Shown: one piece after another, positions 10,914 through 20,273 of the stretch | How the letters are laid out: every line of letters begins with the position of its first letter | Numbering within the stretch: the stretch's first letter is position 1 | NCBI GenBank assembly: GCA_031288865.1 | Contig: JAITQN010000110.1 | Coordinates: 1 to 56,087, forward strand | Length of the DNA: 56,087 nucleotides | Direction of reading: 5' to 3' | Origin: Prevotellaceae bacterium | GTDB lineage: Bacteria; Bacteroidota; Bacteroidia; Bacteroidales; UBA932 | Notes under the pieces: model-generated | Databases searched by the model: none | The model's input: only the letters and a program-made list of their open reading frames with translations | What the model was told of the DNA's origin: nothing | Position numbers and translations under genes: made by a program

Positions 10914-12701
10914 TTAGAAGGAAAGCGTAAGTCCGCCGCCCACGGTAATGCCTTGGTGGTAGTAGAGATAGTAGTGCTGATAATGTTGGTTCAGCAGATT
11001 GTTTCCCTGAAGGAAAACGGAAAGTTTTTGGGTGATGCGGTACTCTGCCGCAAGCCCTAAATTCAGGTATGCATTTGTAGAAGTGGTATGCACCTCATAA
11101 GCTGCAGGCAGCAGCACCGGCGTTTTTCCGCGGAGCAGTGCGTCGAGGGTGAATATGAAAGCGCCTGTCTCGTATCGTGTCTGTAACCCCGCTTCAACAT
11201 TGGGTTTGTGCCATGCCTTTTCCTGTATATCCATTTTGTATTGGATATAATTGAAGAAAAACAACGATTCGAAATTCTTGTATTTGGCGCTCAGTTCGAA
11301 CCCTACCGTGATTTTTGAGATGTTGTCATACTCCACATCGAAGTTGCTGAGAAGCGCGCCCTCCGGGTTCGTTGGTTGCCCGTCGTTGATGGTTTTTATG
11401 CTGTTGACGAAAAAGTACATGCTGTCGATCATCGCGTAGGAGGCGCTCAGGCGATAGGCGAACATGGTGCTGAACTTTCCTTTGGCGCCGGCCTCGCCCT
11501 CTATTCTGGTGCGGGTGTTCGACACGTTCAAACCCGGCAGTACATAAGGGTTCTCGGAAATAATTTTGTCGTAGTTGTTGAGGGTCGAGCCGCCCTTTAC
11601 CTCGAGATAAGGAATGAATACGCCGCCGTAGGTAATGCCGTGAAAGGCCAGGAAAGGATAGAAGTTGAAATTCATTCCGTGTCCGGTGTAAAGGCCTTCG
11701 ATATTCGCGCCCGCCGATGCTTTTATGACATTGTTGTGAAAAGAATAGGACGGGGTGACGTTGAACAGCCCCGACGCGAGTTGCTTGGTCAGGTTGTCGC
11801 GGTTGTATGCCCGGGCGAAAAGTTGTACATTAAAAGCGTGGTATTTGCCCAGTTTCCGGTTGAGGAATCCGTCCAGCCCCACTGTATATTGCCTTGTAGC
11901 CCTGTAGCCGTATTGATGCGCCGATTCCCTGAGGTAATCGAAATGCGCCTGAAGGTCGAACGAAAGCGCTCTGCCGGAATTGTTCAGGGAGTATATGCGG
12001 GCATCGTTTTTGAAGATATTGAATGTTTGGCGCATGAATTTTCTCACAAAATCGTTATCGGCAATGGAGGGGTAATTTTTAAGATACAGTGTGTCCTGGC
12101 CGTGATACAGCAGGGATTGATGCCTGTATTCCGATTTCACGTTTATGGCCGCCTGTTTGTAGAGGTGTTGCAGTTCCACACCGGCTTGTGTTGTTTCGTG
12201 CGCCGATGAAATTTCATTCGCAAGGGGTTGCACAAATACGGGCGCCTGGTCGTAAAGCGGCGATTTTCCCCAGAAGGAGCGGTGTTTGAGGTAAATGCTC
12301 ACTGCCGATTTTCGCGACAGCTGACTGTGGAGGTAGAGGTCGGCTTCGGGCGCCGTGGGGTACAGAAACCCTGCGCGGAGGTAGCCGTATCCCACGCCGG
12401 ACAGGAGCAGATTATCCGTAGCCAGTGAAATGGCGGGAATCGGTTCGAGCGAAAAGCGGCTCTGCATATCACCGGTGATGTATGGATAGGTGAATTTTAT
12501 TTTCGGATGGATGATAGAGTCGTTCGTGTTATAGGGGAGGTCGATTTTATCGGATTCGAGGAGTTTTCCTTTGTAATCGGTCACAACTTCAATGGTAGGA
12601 TCGATTCCCATAGTTGTTTTTGAAGGTTGCTGCGCCACCGTAGCGGCGCTTGTGCAAAGCATCAATCCGGCGATAAATATGACAGTGTAATGTAGTTTCA
12701 T
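10914..12701 (-). CDS. TonB-dependent receptor-like outer membrane beta-barrel protein
   Basis: 595 aa; signal peptide, beta-barrel-like repeats, C-terminus 'NLLNQHYQHYYLYYHQGITVGGGLTLSF' typical of TBDR barrels. Confidence 0.6.
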   Translation of the reverse strand: MKLHYTVIFIAGLMLCTSAATVAQQPSKTTMGIDPTIEVVTDYKGKLLESDKIDLPYNTNDSIIHPKIKFTYPYITGDMQSRFSLEPIPAISLATDNLLLSGVGYGYLRAGFLYPTAPEADLYLHSQLSRKSAVSIYLKHRSFWGKSPLYDQAPVFVQPLANEISSAHETTQAGVELQHLYKQAAINVKSEYRHQSLLYHGQDTLYLKNYPSIADNDFVRKFMRQTFNIFKNDARIYSLNNSGRALSFDLQAHFDYLRESAHQYGYRATRQYTVGLDGFLNRKLGKYHAFNVQLFARAYNRDNLTKQLASGLFNVTPSYSFHNNVIKASAGANIEGLYTGHGMNFNFYPFLAFHGITYGGVFIPYLEVKGGSTLNNYDKIISENPYVLPGLNVSNTRTRIEGEAGAKGKFSTMFAYRLSASYAMIDSMYFFVNSIKTINDGQPTNPEGALLSNFDVEYDNISKITVGFELSAKYKNFESLFFFNYIQYKMDIQEKAWHKPNVEAGLQTRYETGAFIFTLDALLRGKTPVLLPAAYEVHTTSTNAYLNLGLAAEYRITQKLSVFLQGNNLLNQHYQHYYLYYHQGITVGGGLTLSF

Positions 12702-12703
12702 AG

Positions 12704-15703
12704 TTATTGAATTGCAGCTAAACGTGTTTTTACCACATCGATAATTCCGTCTCCTTCTATAGTGTATTCGTTTACGATGCTTTTATATGTGGCTTTCGCC
12801 TGTTCTATTTCGTTTCGTGTCACGTAGATGTCGCCCAGGATGATGAAGCTTTGCGCCAACCAGTAGGGTTGTCTGCTTTGCGCATCCGAGAAAGCGAATA
12901 CGGCGTTTATGGCCTCGTCGGCGCGGTCGCTTTGGTGCAATATTTCGATGAAACGAAATGCGGCTTCGGCGCCTTCGGGCGTCTTGATAAAGTTGTCGGA
13001 GAGTTGTTTGTAAAACACCATGGCCCCCTCGTTATCTCCCAACTGCTGCGTTGATTTTGCGCGTATGAGCATGGCCTTTAGCCTGTCCTGTTCGCCGGCG
13101 GTTGAAAACCGGAGTACACTTTGCGCCATTTCAATCGCTTTTTGATAATTTTTCAGGTTGAAGCAGGCTTCTGTAATCCGCGATGTGGCTTCGAGGTTAT
13201 AGTTTTCTACCTGGGTAGAAGCGAGCAGTTTTTCATACGATTTGATGACCTCGCTGTAATCTTCGAGCCTGTATACGCTGCGTGAATATCCCAGCAAGGA
13301 TAGTTCGGTAAATGCATTTTGAGGCTGTCCGGTCACAAAACCGAAGTGTTTTCTGGCTTCGCTGTATTGCCGCTTGCGGAACAGGCAGTCGCCGAGGTAA
13401 AAATTAACATGGATGGTATGAGATGATGCGGGATACGTTTGCAGGAAATTTCTAAGCGCGTTAATGGCCTCGTCACACTCGCCGGAGAGGTATATCTTTT
13501 CGGCCTGAATGAAGCGGCTGTTTTGTTTTTCAATTTCTCTTTCGGCCTCGCTGCCTTTATCAATCGCCAGTTGGTCGACGAAGCTGTAGTAGCTTTCAAT
13601 GTCGTTGATATCCTGATAGGCGTTTTTCAGCCCCGACAGCGCGTTTTGTGCGTCCTGCGAGCCGGGATTAATTGATATGGCCTTTTTGTAATAGTCGATG
13701 GCTGCAGCATAGTTGCCGGTATTCACGTTGACTAATCCGAGTTCGATGAAAGCCAGTTGGCAGTAGGGGCTCGCGGGGTATTGCCGTGTGATTTTGAGGA
13801 ACGCATTGCCGGCCAGGTCGAATTTATTCAGCCGGAAGTACGTGCGTCCCATCTCATAAATTCCCGGAGGGGTGTATTCGGCCTGCGGAAGCTCTGAACT
13901 GAGGGAGTTAAGTATGTCCAACTTCTGTTGTGTTTTGCCTGCCAGTCCCATGGACATGGCTTTTTGATACATGGCATAATCCACGTGATTGGCTTTGAGC
14001 CGTATGGTTTTGTCGTAGTTTTCGGCCGCTAAGGTATACTTCTGTTGGGTAAAATAACAATCGCCGATGCAGTTGTAGGCGTCGCCGAGGTATTTGGTGT
14101 CGTTCTTTGCCAGGTTTACATATTTCCTGAACCAGCTTATGGCCTCGTCGTGTTGCTGCATCTTTAAGGCGCAATAGCCGATGTTGTAGTGGGCGAGCTG
14201 GAATTCGGATTTGTTGTTGAACGCCCCCTCGGCGTGGATAAAGTCCTCATATTGCTTCTTTGCTTTCCGGTAGTTGCGGCTTTTGTAGAGGGCTTCGGCC
14301 TTCCAGTAGCGCGCCGTAGCAGCAAGATAGGAATCATATTTGCTGTAAGTGAGGGAATAGTCGAATGATTTGATGGCGCTGTCGTATGCCGCGGCGTCGT
14401 ATGAAGCCATAGCCTGGATGAACGCGATGCGCTGGATATCGGCATAGTCCGTGTCGGTGTGTTTAGGCAGGGCGAGGAGCGTTTCTATGGCTTTTTCGTA
14501 ACGTTTATCTACGGTGTAGGCAATAACGAGTATGCGGCTTATGTCTTTTTGCGGATAGGCCTTGTGATAGTCGTAAAGGGGATCGGTGTTGTTATGCAGT
14601 TCCAGCGCCAGCTTGGCGGCGTTAAAGGTGGTAATGTTTTTAATGGCATAGTTGAAATCCATTTTCCCGGCGGCATTGAAGTAATCGAGCGCTTTTTCGC
14701 TGTTTCCCGTTCGCAAGGCGATGTCGCCGGCGTAGTAAAGCGCATTTTGCGCCAGCGAATCGGTGCGGATGGTTAATACGGAGTCGAGCACCTGCAGCGC
14801 TTCGGGATATTGTTTGAGCCGGTAATAAAGCGAGGCCTCCAGGTAATAATCGTTGCGGGTTATCTGTGCGGCATTTTCGCGGTAAAGGTTAAAGTAGCGG
14901 AGCGATTCCTCGTATTGCTGCATCTTAAAATACGCATTGGCGATCAGGTAGGCAATCTCCGGATACCGCGCATCATCAACGGTTTTGAGCAACGGCACGC
15001 CGAGGGTGATTATTTTTTCATATTCCTGTTGATAGGCGTGGATCTGAAGCGTATAGAGGGCAATCAATGAAGCAAAACGGCCGTCGGTGGCTATCTCCTG
15101 TAAGGAGGTGTTGGCCGACAAATAATTTTTGTGCAAATATTCGATGTGCGCATAATAATAAGTAGAGGTAATGCTGTAGTCGCTGAAAGGCAGCGCCCTG
15201 ATGTGGGAAAACAGCGACTGCGCCTTGTTGAAATCATCGGTTTTGAAGTAGGCGTAGGCCTGTAAGTACAGGCATTCTATCCTGTCGTCGGCGTTCAGTT
15301 CCCTGTTGTCGACTTTTTCAAACCACGTGATCGCCTTACGGTATTGCCCGGTGCCGCACAGTTGCTTTGCTAAGGAAAAATGGATGTAGTCTGCGTTTGG
15401 GTTGCCGGGCATTGCTTTGTCAAGCTGTATCACCAGGTCTTCGGTATGGTCTAATTGTAACTTGATGGCGCACAATGTGAGGTGCGACGCAATGTCGATT
15501 TGCAGTATTTCGTTGGAAGCAACCTCCGCAGCTTTTTTAAATTGCGTTTGCGCGTCGGTATATTGCCCTTTTTTATACAGGTCTATGGCGCTGGAATAAT
15601 AGGGGTTGCCAAATCCGGTATGAACCTGTGCCGGTGCAATAAAACGGCTTGTACAAAGAAACAAGGCACAGATAAACAGTCGGTAGCAAAGTTTAATTTT
15701 CAT
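12704..15703 (-). CDS. Large periplasmic tetratricopeptide repeat protein
   Basis: 999 aa, signal peptide and many TPR-like repeats ('YDKTIRLKANHVDYAMYQKAMSMGLAGK', 'AIDYYKKAISINPGSQDAQNAL'). Confidence 0.8.
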   Translation of the reverse strand: MKIKLCYRLFICALFLCTSRFIAPAQVHTGFGNPYYSSAIDLYKKGQYTDAQTQFKKAAEVASNEILQIDIASHLTLCAIKLQLDHTEDLVIQLDKAMPGNPNADYIHFSLAKQLCGTGQYRKAITWFEKVDNRELNADDRIECLYLQAYAYFKTDDFNKAQSLFSHIRALPFSDYSITSTYYYAHIEYLHKNYLSANTSLQEIATDGRFASLIALYTLQIHAYQQEYEKIITLGVPLLKTVDDARYPEIAYLIANAYFKMQQYEESLRYFNLYRENAAQITRNDYYLEASLYYRLKQYPEALQVLDSVLTIRTDSLAQNALYYAGDIALRTGNSEKALDYFNAAGKMDFNYAIKNITTFNAAKLALELHNNTDPLYDYHKAYPQKDISRILVIAYTVDKRYEKAIETLLALPKHTDTDYADIQRIAFIQAMASYDAAAYDSAIKSFDYSLTYSKYDSYLAATARYWKAEALYKSRNYRKAKKQYEDFIHAEGAFNNKSEFQLAHYNIGYCALKMQQHDEAISWFRKYVNLAKNDTKYLGDAYNCIGDCYFTQQKYTLAAENYDKTIRLKANHVDYAMYQKAMSMGLAGKTQQKLDILNSLSSELPQAEYTPPGIYEMGRTYFRLNKFDLAGNAFLKITRQYPASPYCQLAFIELGLVNVNTGNYAAAIDYYKKAISINPGSQDAQNALSGLKNAYQDINDIESYYSFVDQLAIDKGSEAEREIEKQNSRFIQAEKIYLSGECDEAINALRNFLQTYPASSHTIHVNFYLGDCLFRKRQYSEARKHFGFVTGQPQNAFTELSLLGYSRSVYRLEDYSEVIKSYEKLLASTQVENYNLEATSRITEACFNLKNYQKAIEMAQSVLRFSTAGEQDRLKAMLIRAKSTQQLGDNEGAMVFYKQLSDNFIKTPEGAEAAFRFIEILHQSDRADEAINAVFAFSDAQSRQPYWLAQSFIILGDIYVTRNEIEQAKATYKSIVNEYTIEGDGIIDVVKTRLAAIQ

Positions 15704-15775
15704 AGAAAATTAATAATAATTCACAAAGGTATGAAAATTAAATGTAAATGTGAAATTTTGAGGGTAAAAATTACT

Positions 15776-17389
15776 TTAATGCTGCTCAAGTTCTTTTATT
15801 GCCCGCGTCAAGGTGTTGTCGATATTGCTGAGAAAGGGGTAAAAACCTTCGTCGTCGAGAGACGTATTACGCCCTATGTATGCTTTTAAATAATTTTCAA
15901 TAAGGTGCTTGCATTGATTCAGCGCGGCGGGCTTCGGTTTTACGCCCTGGCGTGCCGCATACTCGGCGAAGCGTTGCGGCAAATCGAAAGAAGCGAAAAA
16001 TTTCCGGAGGTCGTCCAGCGTTTTGATCTTGTTGATTTCGGTTCGATGGAGGTCGGAGAAGTGGATGGCGTAGCGGTATATGAGGTTTTTTCTCGACACA
16101 TTGATGAAATATTCGTTCACGCCGGTTGTATCATACGGAACGAACACGTCGGGCGCAATGCCGCCGCCGCCATACACGATTTTCCCACCGGGCGTGGTGT
16201 AGCGCTGTACCGTGTCTTGTTTGATGCTGTCGGCGTCCAGAAATTCACCGTGAAGCTCGCGCTGGAAGATGTCTTCTTCGTAGTTTTTATCTTTGCCGTA
16301 TGGCCTTTGTATGCTGCGCCCGGTGGGGGTGTAATAGCGGGCTATGGTGAGGCGCAGTCCCGAATTGTCGCTGAAGTTAATAGGCTCCTGTACCAGCCCC
16401 TTGCCGAATGTGCGCAGTCCGACAATAAGCCCCCTGTCGTTGTCCTGCAAGGCCCCGGCTACGATTTCGGAAGCAGACGCCGTGGCTTCGTTGGTGAGCA
16501 CGGCCACGTTGATGTGTTGCAGGCGCCCCTGTCCGTTGGCATACAGGTCCTGGCGTTTGCGCGCCCGGCCTTCGGTATATACAATAAGACTTCCGTACGG
16601 GAGAAACTCGTTAGCGATTTCAAAAGCCTGGTCGAGCAGCCCGCCGGTATTGTTGCGCAGGTCGAAGATGAGGTTTTTCATTCCCTTTTTTTGCAAGTCC
16701 AGCGCCGTTTGGAGAAATTCATGGTGCGACGATTTTGAAAACTTCGACAACTTGATGTATCCGGTGTGGTCGTTTACCATGTAGGCCACGTCGACATTTT
16801 TCACGGGGATTTTGCCGCGTGTGACGGGGAAGTGCATCAAATTCGGTTCACCGACGCGCTGTATGCCTATGGTTACTCGCGTGCCCGTTTTGCCGCGCAG
16901 CATTTTCACTATGTTATTCTGGTTGATTTTCTGTCCGGCAATCAGCGAGTCGTCTACCGTAATAATCCGGTCGCCGGGGTGTATGCCCACGCGTTCGGAA
17001 GGCCCGCCGTTGACCACACTGATCACAATCACCGTGTCGTTCGGCATATTGAACGTAATCCCCACGCCGTCGAAGTTTCCTTCTATCGATTCATTGGCCT
17101 CTTCCATCTCCGACGCCTTTATATATATGGAGTGCGGGTCGAGCGCTTTCAGTACGAACGGAATGGTTTTTTCCACCAGGCTGTCGATGTTCACCGGATC
17201 CACGTAGTTTTCCTTAATTTGGCCGAACACGAGTTGGAGCTTGCTCAATTCGAGTTGGGAATGATATACGGGAATGGGAATATACTTGTTGATGTCGGCG
17301 TTTTTGTATAAAAGGTATTGACCGATGATCATGCCGAGCACGATGCATACCAAAGAGGTTAATAGGCGAAGCAGGATGTTTTTATTCAT
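15776..17389 (-). CDS. S41 family C-terminal processing peptidase (PDZ domain)
   Basis: 537 aa; PDZ 'GPSERVGIHPGDRIITVDD', catalytic region 'VLTNEATASASEIVAGALQDNDRGLIVGLRTFGKGLVQ'. Confidence 0.92.
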   Translation of the reverse strand: MNKNILLRLLTSLVCIVLGMIIGQYLLYKNADINKYIPIPVYHSQLELSKLQLVFGQIKENYVDPVNIDSLVEKTIPFVLKALDPHSIYIKASEMEEANESIEGNFDGVGITFNMPNDTVIVISVVNGGPSERVGIHPGDRIITVDDSLIAGQKINQNNIVKMLRGKTGTRVTIGIQRVGEPNLMHFPVTRGKIPVKNVDVAYMVNDHTGYIKLSKFSKSSHHEFLQTALDLQKKGMKNLIFDLRNNTGGLLDQAFEIANEFLPYGSLIVYTEGRARKRQDLYANGQGRLQHINVAVLTNEATASASEIVAGALQDNDRGLIVGLRTFGKGLVQEPINFSDNSGLRLTIARYYTPTGRSIQRPYGKDKNYEEDIFQRELHGEFLDADSIKQDTVQRYTTPGGKIVYGGGGIAPDVFVPYDTTGVNEYFINVSRKNLIYRYAIHFSDLHRTEINKIKTLDDLRKFFASFDLPQRFAEYAARQGVKPKPAALNQCKHLIENYLKAYIGRNTSLDDEGFYPFLSNIDNTLTRAIKELEQH

Positions 17390-17846
17390 AGGTTCTTTTT
17401 ATTGAGAGGTCTGTATGCTGCGTGTTTATGTCAATGTGGATGATCTCAACCCCGGCGCGGCGCAGGAGTTCGATGCCGTCGGTGATGCGGTACTGGTTGC
17501 TGTACACCACGCGGGTAATGCCGGCCTGTATGATGAGCTTTGCGCATTCCATGCAGGGGGAGGTGGTGATGTAGAGCGTGGCGCCCTCGCTGCTGTTGTT
17601 CGATTTGGCCACCTTGGTGATGGCATTGGCTTCGGCGTGGAGCACGTAAGGCTTGGTGAGGCCTTCTTCGTCTTCGCATACGTTTTCGAAGCCGGCCGGG
17701 GTTCCGTTGTAGCCGTCGGATATGATCATGCGGTCCTTTACAATAATGGCGCCCACCTGCCGGCGTTTGCAGTAGGAATTTTTCCCCCACACCGCCGCCA
17801 TTTCGAGATAACTGCGGTCAAATTGCTCCTGTTTTTCAGCGGTCAT
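17382..17846 (-). CDS. dCMP/cytidine deaminase family protein
   Basis: From MTAEKQEQ; zinc motifs 'HAEANAI' and 'PCMECAK'; listed ORF start at 18041 runs through a tRNA and is rejected. Confidence 0.9.
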   Translation of the reverse strand: MTAEKQEQFDRSYLEMAAVWGKNSYCKRRQVGAIIVKDRMIISDGYNGTPAGFENVCEDEEGLTKPYVLHAEANAITKVAKSNNSSEGATLYITTSPCMECAKLIIQAGITRVVYSNQYRITDGIELLRRAGVEIIHIDINTQHTDLSIKRTYE

Positions 17847-17902
17847 GCTTAACAAATAAAGCACAAAGATAGAAAAAAGTCGGTGATTTCTTAAAAAGAT
17901 TA

Positions 17903-17932
17903 TTGCGGAATCAAAAAAAGGTGTTACCTTTG
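17903..17932 (+). promoter_or_regulatory. Promoter of tRNA-Asp (TTG-N19-TACCTTTG)
   Basis: TTG 17903-17905, 19 nt spacer, TACCTTTG 17925-17932; tRNA starts at 17949. Confidence 0.65.
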
Positions 17933-17948
17933 TGTCCCCAAATGAACC

Positions 17949-18025
17949 GGTGTGGTAGTTCAGTTGGTTAGAATACGTGCCTGTCACGCACGGGGTCGCG
18001 GGTTCGAATCCCGTCCGCACCGCCA
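17949..18025 (+). tRNA. tRNA-Asp(GTC), CCA encoded
   Basis: GGTGTGGTAGTTCAGTTGGTTAGAATACGTGCCTGTCACGCACGGGGTCGCGGGTTCGAATCCCGTCCGCACCG+CCA; 7 bp acceptor, TTCGAATC T-loop, loop CTGTCAC. Confidence 0.96.
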
Positions 18026-18027
18026 AG

Positions 18028-18062
18028 CCCGCCTTCAGCAATTAGTCCGAAGGCGGGTTTTT
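18028..18062 (+). terminator. Rho-independent terminator after tRNA-Asp
   Basis: CCCGCCTTC / GAAGGCGGG perfect 9 bp stem followed by TTTTTG. Confidence 0.85.
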
Positions 18063-18077
18063 GTTTGTGAAAAATGA

Positions 18078-19256
18078 TTATTCCACCTGCAATACTAAGC
18101 CCTTTAGGTATTCGCCTTCAGGGTGATAGATGTTGATGGGATGGTCGGCGGGCTGGGTGAGCTGATGCAAGATGCGCACCGGGCGGCCGGAGATGGCGGC
18201 GGCCGAGAAAACGGCGTTGCGGAAGTCGACTTTGTTCACCACCTGCGAGCAACTGAACGTGAACACTATTCCACCCGGCGCAATACGCGAGAAAGCCGCC
18301 GCGTTTAGCCGCTTATAGGCCTGCAGCGCGTTGCGCAACGCCCCTTTGTGCTTGGCGAATGCCGGCGGGTCGAGCGCCATAAGGTCGTAGGTATGGTTGT
18401 CTGAATTGTACAGGAAATCGAACGCATCGGTGGCGAAGGCCTCGTGCGGCGCGGCGCGGAGGAAGTTCAGCGAAACGTTTTCGTTGGCCAGATCAATAGC
18501 CCGCTGCGAACTGTCGACCGAATGCACCCGCGCCGCGCCGCCGCCCAGCGCGTACACCGAAAAGCCGCCGGTGTAACAAAACAAGTTCAGCACGGAGCGC
18601 CCTTTGGCATATTGCGATAACAACCGGCGGTTGTCGCGCTGGTCGAGGAAGAAGCCTGTCTTTTGCCCCTTTTCCCAGTCTACGGCAAAGCGGTAGCCGT
18701 TTTCGGAGATGACCTTTCCGGATTCTCCCGCACGGTACAGGTAGCTGTCGGGAATGGCTTCATTTTCCTTGCTGGTGAGGGTAGCGGCGCTTTTATCGTA
18801 GACTGCCGCGAGTTGGGTTCCGTATACTGTCCGTAAAGCGTCGGCTATGGCGTGGCGTGCGCGAAACATGCCGATGGTGTGGGCTTGCAGCACGGCTGTG
18901 CTGCCGTAGAGGTCGATAATCAGCCCGGGCAGGTTGTCGCCCTCGCCGTGTGCCAGGCGATAGGCTGTGGTGTCGCCTGTGGAGATGACTGCTTTGCGCA
19001 AAACGCGCGCCTTGCGTAGCGCCGCTTCCCAAAAGGCCGCATCAACAGCGCACTGTTGAAACGACAAAACCCTTACGGTGATAGAGCCTTCCTGATAGTG
19101 TCCCGTGGCCAAAAAAACGCCGTCGTGCGTGTATACCTCCACCACATCGCCCTCTGCGGCCTGTCCCTCGTATCGCGCCACTGCGCCGGAAAAAACCCAC
19201 GGATGAAAGCGCCGGAGCGACTCTTCGCGCCCCCGTTTTAAAAATAGTCGCGTCAT
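18078..19256 (-). CDS. Class I SAM-dependent rRNA methyltransferase (RlmI-like, PUA domain)
   Basis: From MTRLFLKRGREESLRRFHPWVFSGAV; 'VLNLFCYTGGFSVYALGGGAARVHSVDSS', 'DPPAFAK', 'FSCSQ'. Confidence 0.88.
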   Translation of the reverse strand: MTRLFLKRGREESLRRFHPWVFSGAVARYEGQAAEGDVVEVYTHDGVFLATGHYQEGSITVRVLSFQQCAVDAAFWEAALRKARVLRKAVISTGDTTAYRLAHGEGDNLPGLIIDLYGSTAVLQAHTIGMFRARHAIADALRTVYGTQLAAVYDKSAATLTSKENEAIPDSYLYRAGESGKVISENGYRFAVDWEKGQKTGFFLDQRDNRRLLSQYAKGRSVLNLFCYTGGFSVYALGGGAARVHSVDSSQRAIDLANENVSLNFLRAAPHEAFATDAFDFLYNSDNHTYDLMALDPPAFAKHKGALRNALQAYKRLNAAAFSRIAPGGIVFTFSCSQVVNKVDFRNAVFSAAAISGRPVRILHQLTQPADHPINIYHPEGEYLKGLVLQVE

Positions 19257-20146
19257 ATTATTACACATTCACATTCTCCGGATTCGGCTCCGGTCTCAAA
19301 TTCAACGGTGACGTGGTGAATTTCAAAGTCATCGCACACCGCCTTGACGGCGGCTTTCAGCGCTTGCCGGCCGGCCTCCGGCAAATTACCATCTATTACA
19401 ACATGTAAGGTCATGATGTGCTGCCGGCCGTCTAATGTCCATACGTGCAAATCGTGAATTTGCAATACGTGATCCAGCGCCCGTAGCGCGGTTTCCAGCT
19501 TTTCCACATCCACGTTTTCGGGAATTTCCTGCAACAGCACCTTTAGCGTCCCTTTCAGGTTTTTATAGGCGTTGCACAGCACCCATACGCAAATGGCGAG
19601 CGACAGTATGGGGTCGATCACCGGAAGGTCGATAAACAGCATCACCACGCTGGCTACCAGCACGGCCATCCAGCCCAGCACGTCTTCCATGATATGCAGG
19701 AACAGCGCCCGTTCGTTGAACGACGATCCTTTTTTCATTTGCAGCGCGGCCAGTCCGTTTATGACGATGCCCAGCACAGCCAGCAGGAGCATGCCTTGGG
19801 CATGGGCGGGCTCGGGCGTGATAATGCGCGCGATGCTTTCCTTAATAATAAATATCGACCCGATGAGGAGCACCACCGAGATGAACAGTGCGCCCAACAG
19901 CGAAAAACGACGGTATCCGTAGGTGTAGCGGTTGTCGCGGCCGCGGTTCGACACTTTTTGCAGGTACCACGATACCCCCAGCGACACGCAGTCGCCGGTA
20001 TCGTGAAAGGCGTCCGACAAAATGGCGACGCTGTTGGTCAGCAATCCGCCCACCAATTCTATGACCGCAAAACCCAGGTTCAAGAAAAACGCCAAACCGA
20101 TGTTTTTCGAAATCCGCTCCTGTGTGTACCCGTGATGATGATCCAT
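19253..20146 (-). CDS. Cation diffusion facilitator family transporter
   Basis: From MDHHHGYTQERISKN; 'NSVAILSDAFHDTGDCVSLGVSW' CDF motif, six hydrophobic segments, C-terminal cytoplasmic domain. Confidence 0.9.
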   Translation of the reverse strand: MDHHHGYTQERISKNIGLAFFLNLGFAVIELVGGLLTNSVAILSDAFHDTGDCVSLGVSWYLQKVSNRGRDNRYTYGYRRFSLLGALFISVVLLIGSIFIIKESIARIITPEPAHAQGMLLLAVLGIVINGLAALQMKKGSSFNERALFLHIMEDVLGWMAVLVASVVMLFIDLPVIDPILSLAICVWVLCNAYKNLKGTLKVLLQEIPENVDVEKLETALRALDHVLQIHDLHVWTLDGRQHIMTLHVVIDGNLPEAGRQALKAAVKAVCDDFEIHHVTVEFETGAESGECECVII

Positions 20147-20177
20147 CTTACAAAGATACATTTTTTTCCGGTTTTAA

Positions 20178-20207
20178 TTGTTTTTTAATAATAAATGCTT
20201 ACATTTG
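20178..20207 (+). promoter_or_regulatory. rpsA promoter (TTG-N19-TACATTTG)
   Basis: TTG 20178-20180, 19 nt spacer, TACATTTG 20200-20207. Confidence 0.65.
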
Positions 20208-20273
20208 CGTGCTCTTTCGTGATGAAAGTTTATAAATAATGTCTAACTTGATAATTTAAAAACATTTACAAAA

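Noticed and set aside
17846-18041. N-terminal extension of the deaminase ORF
   Set aside because: It is translated through the tRNA-Asp gene; internal ATG at 17846 fits the family start.
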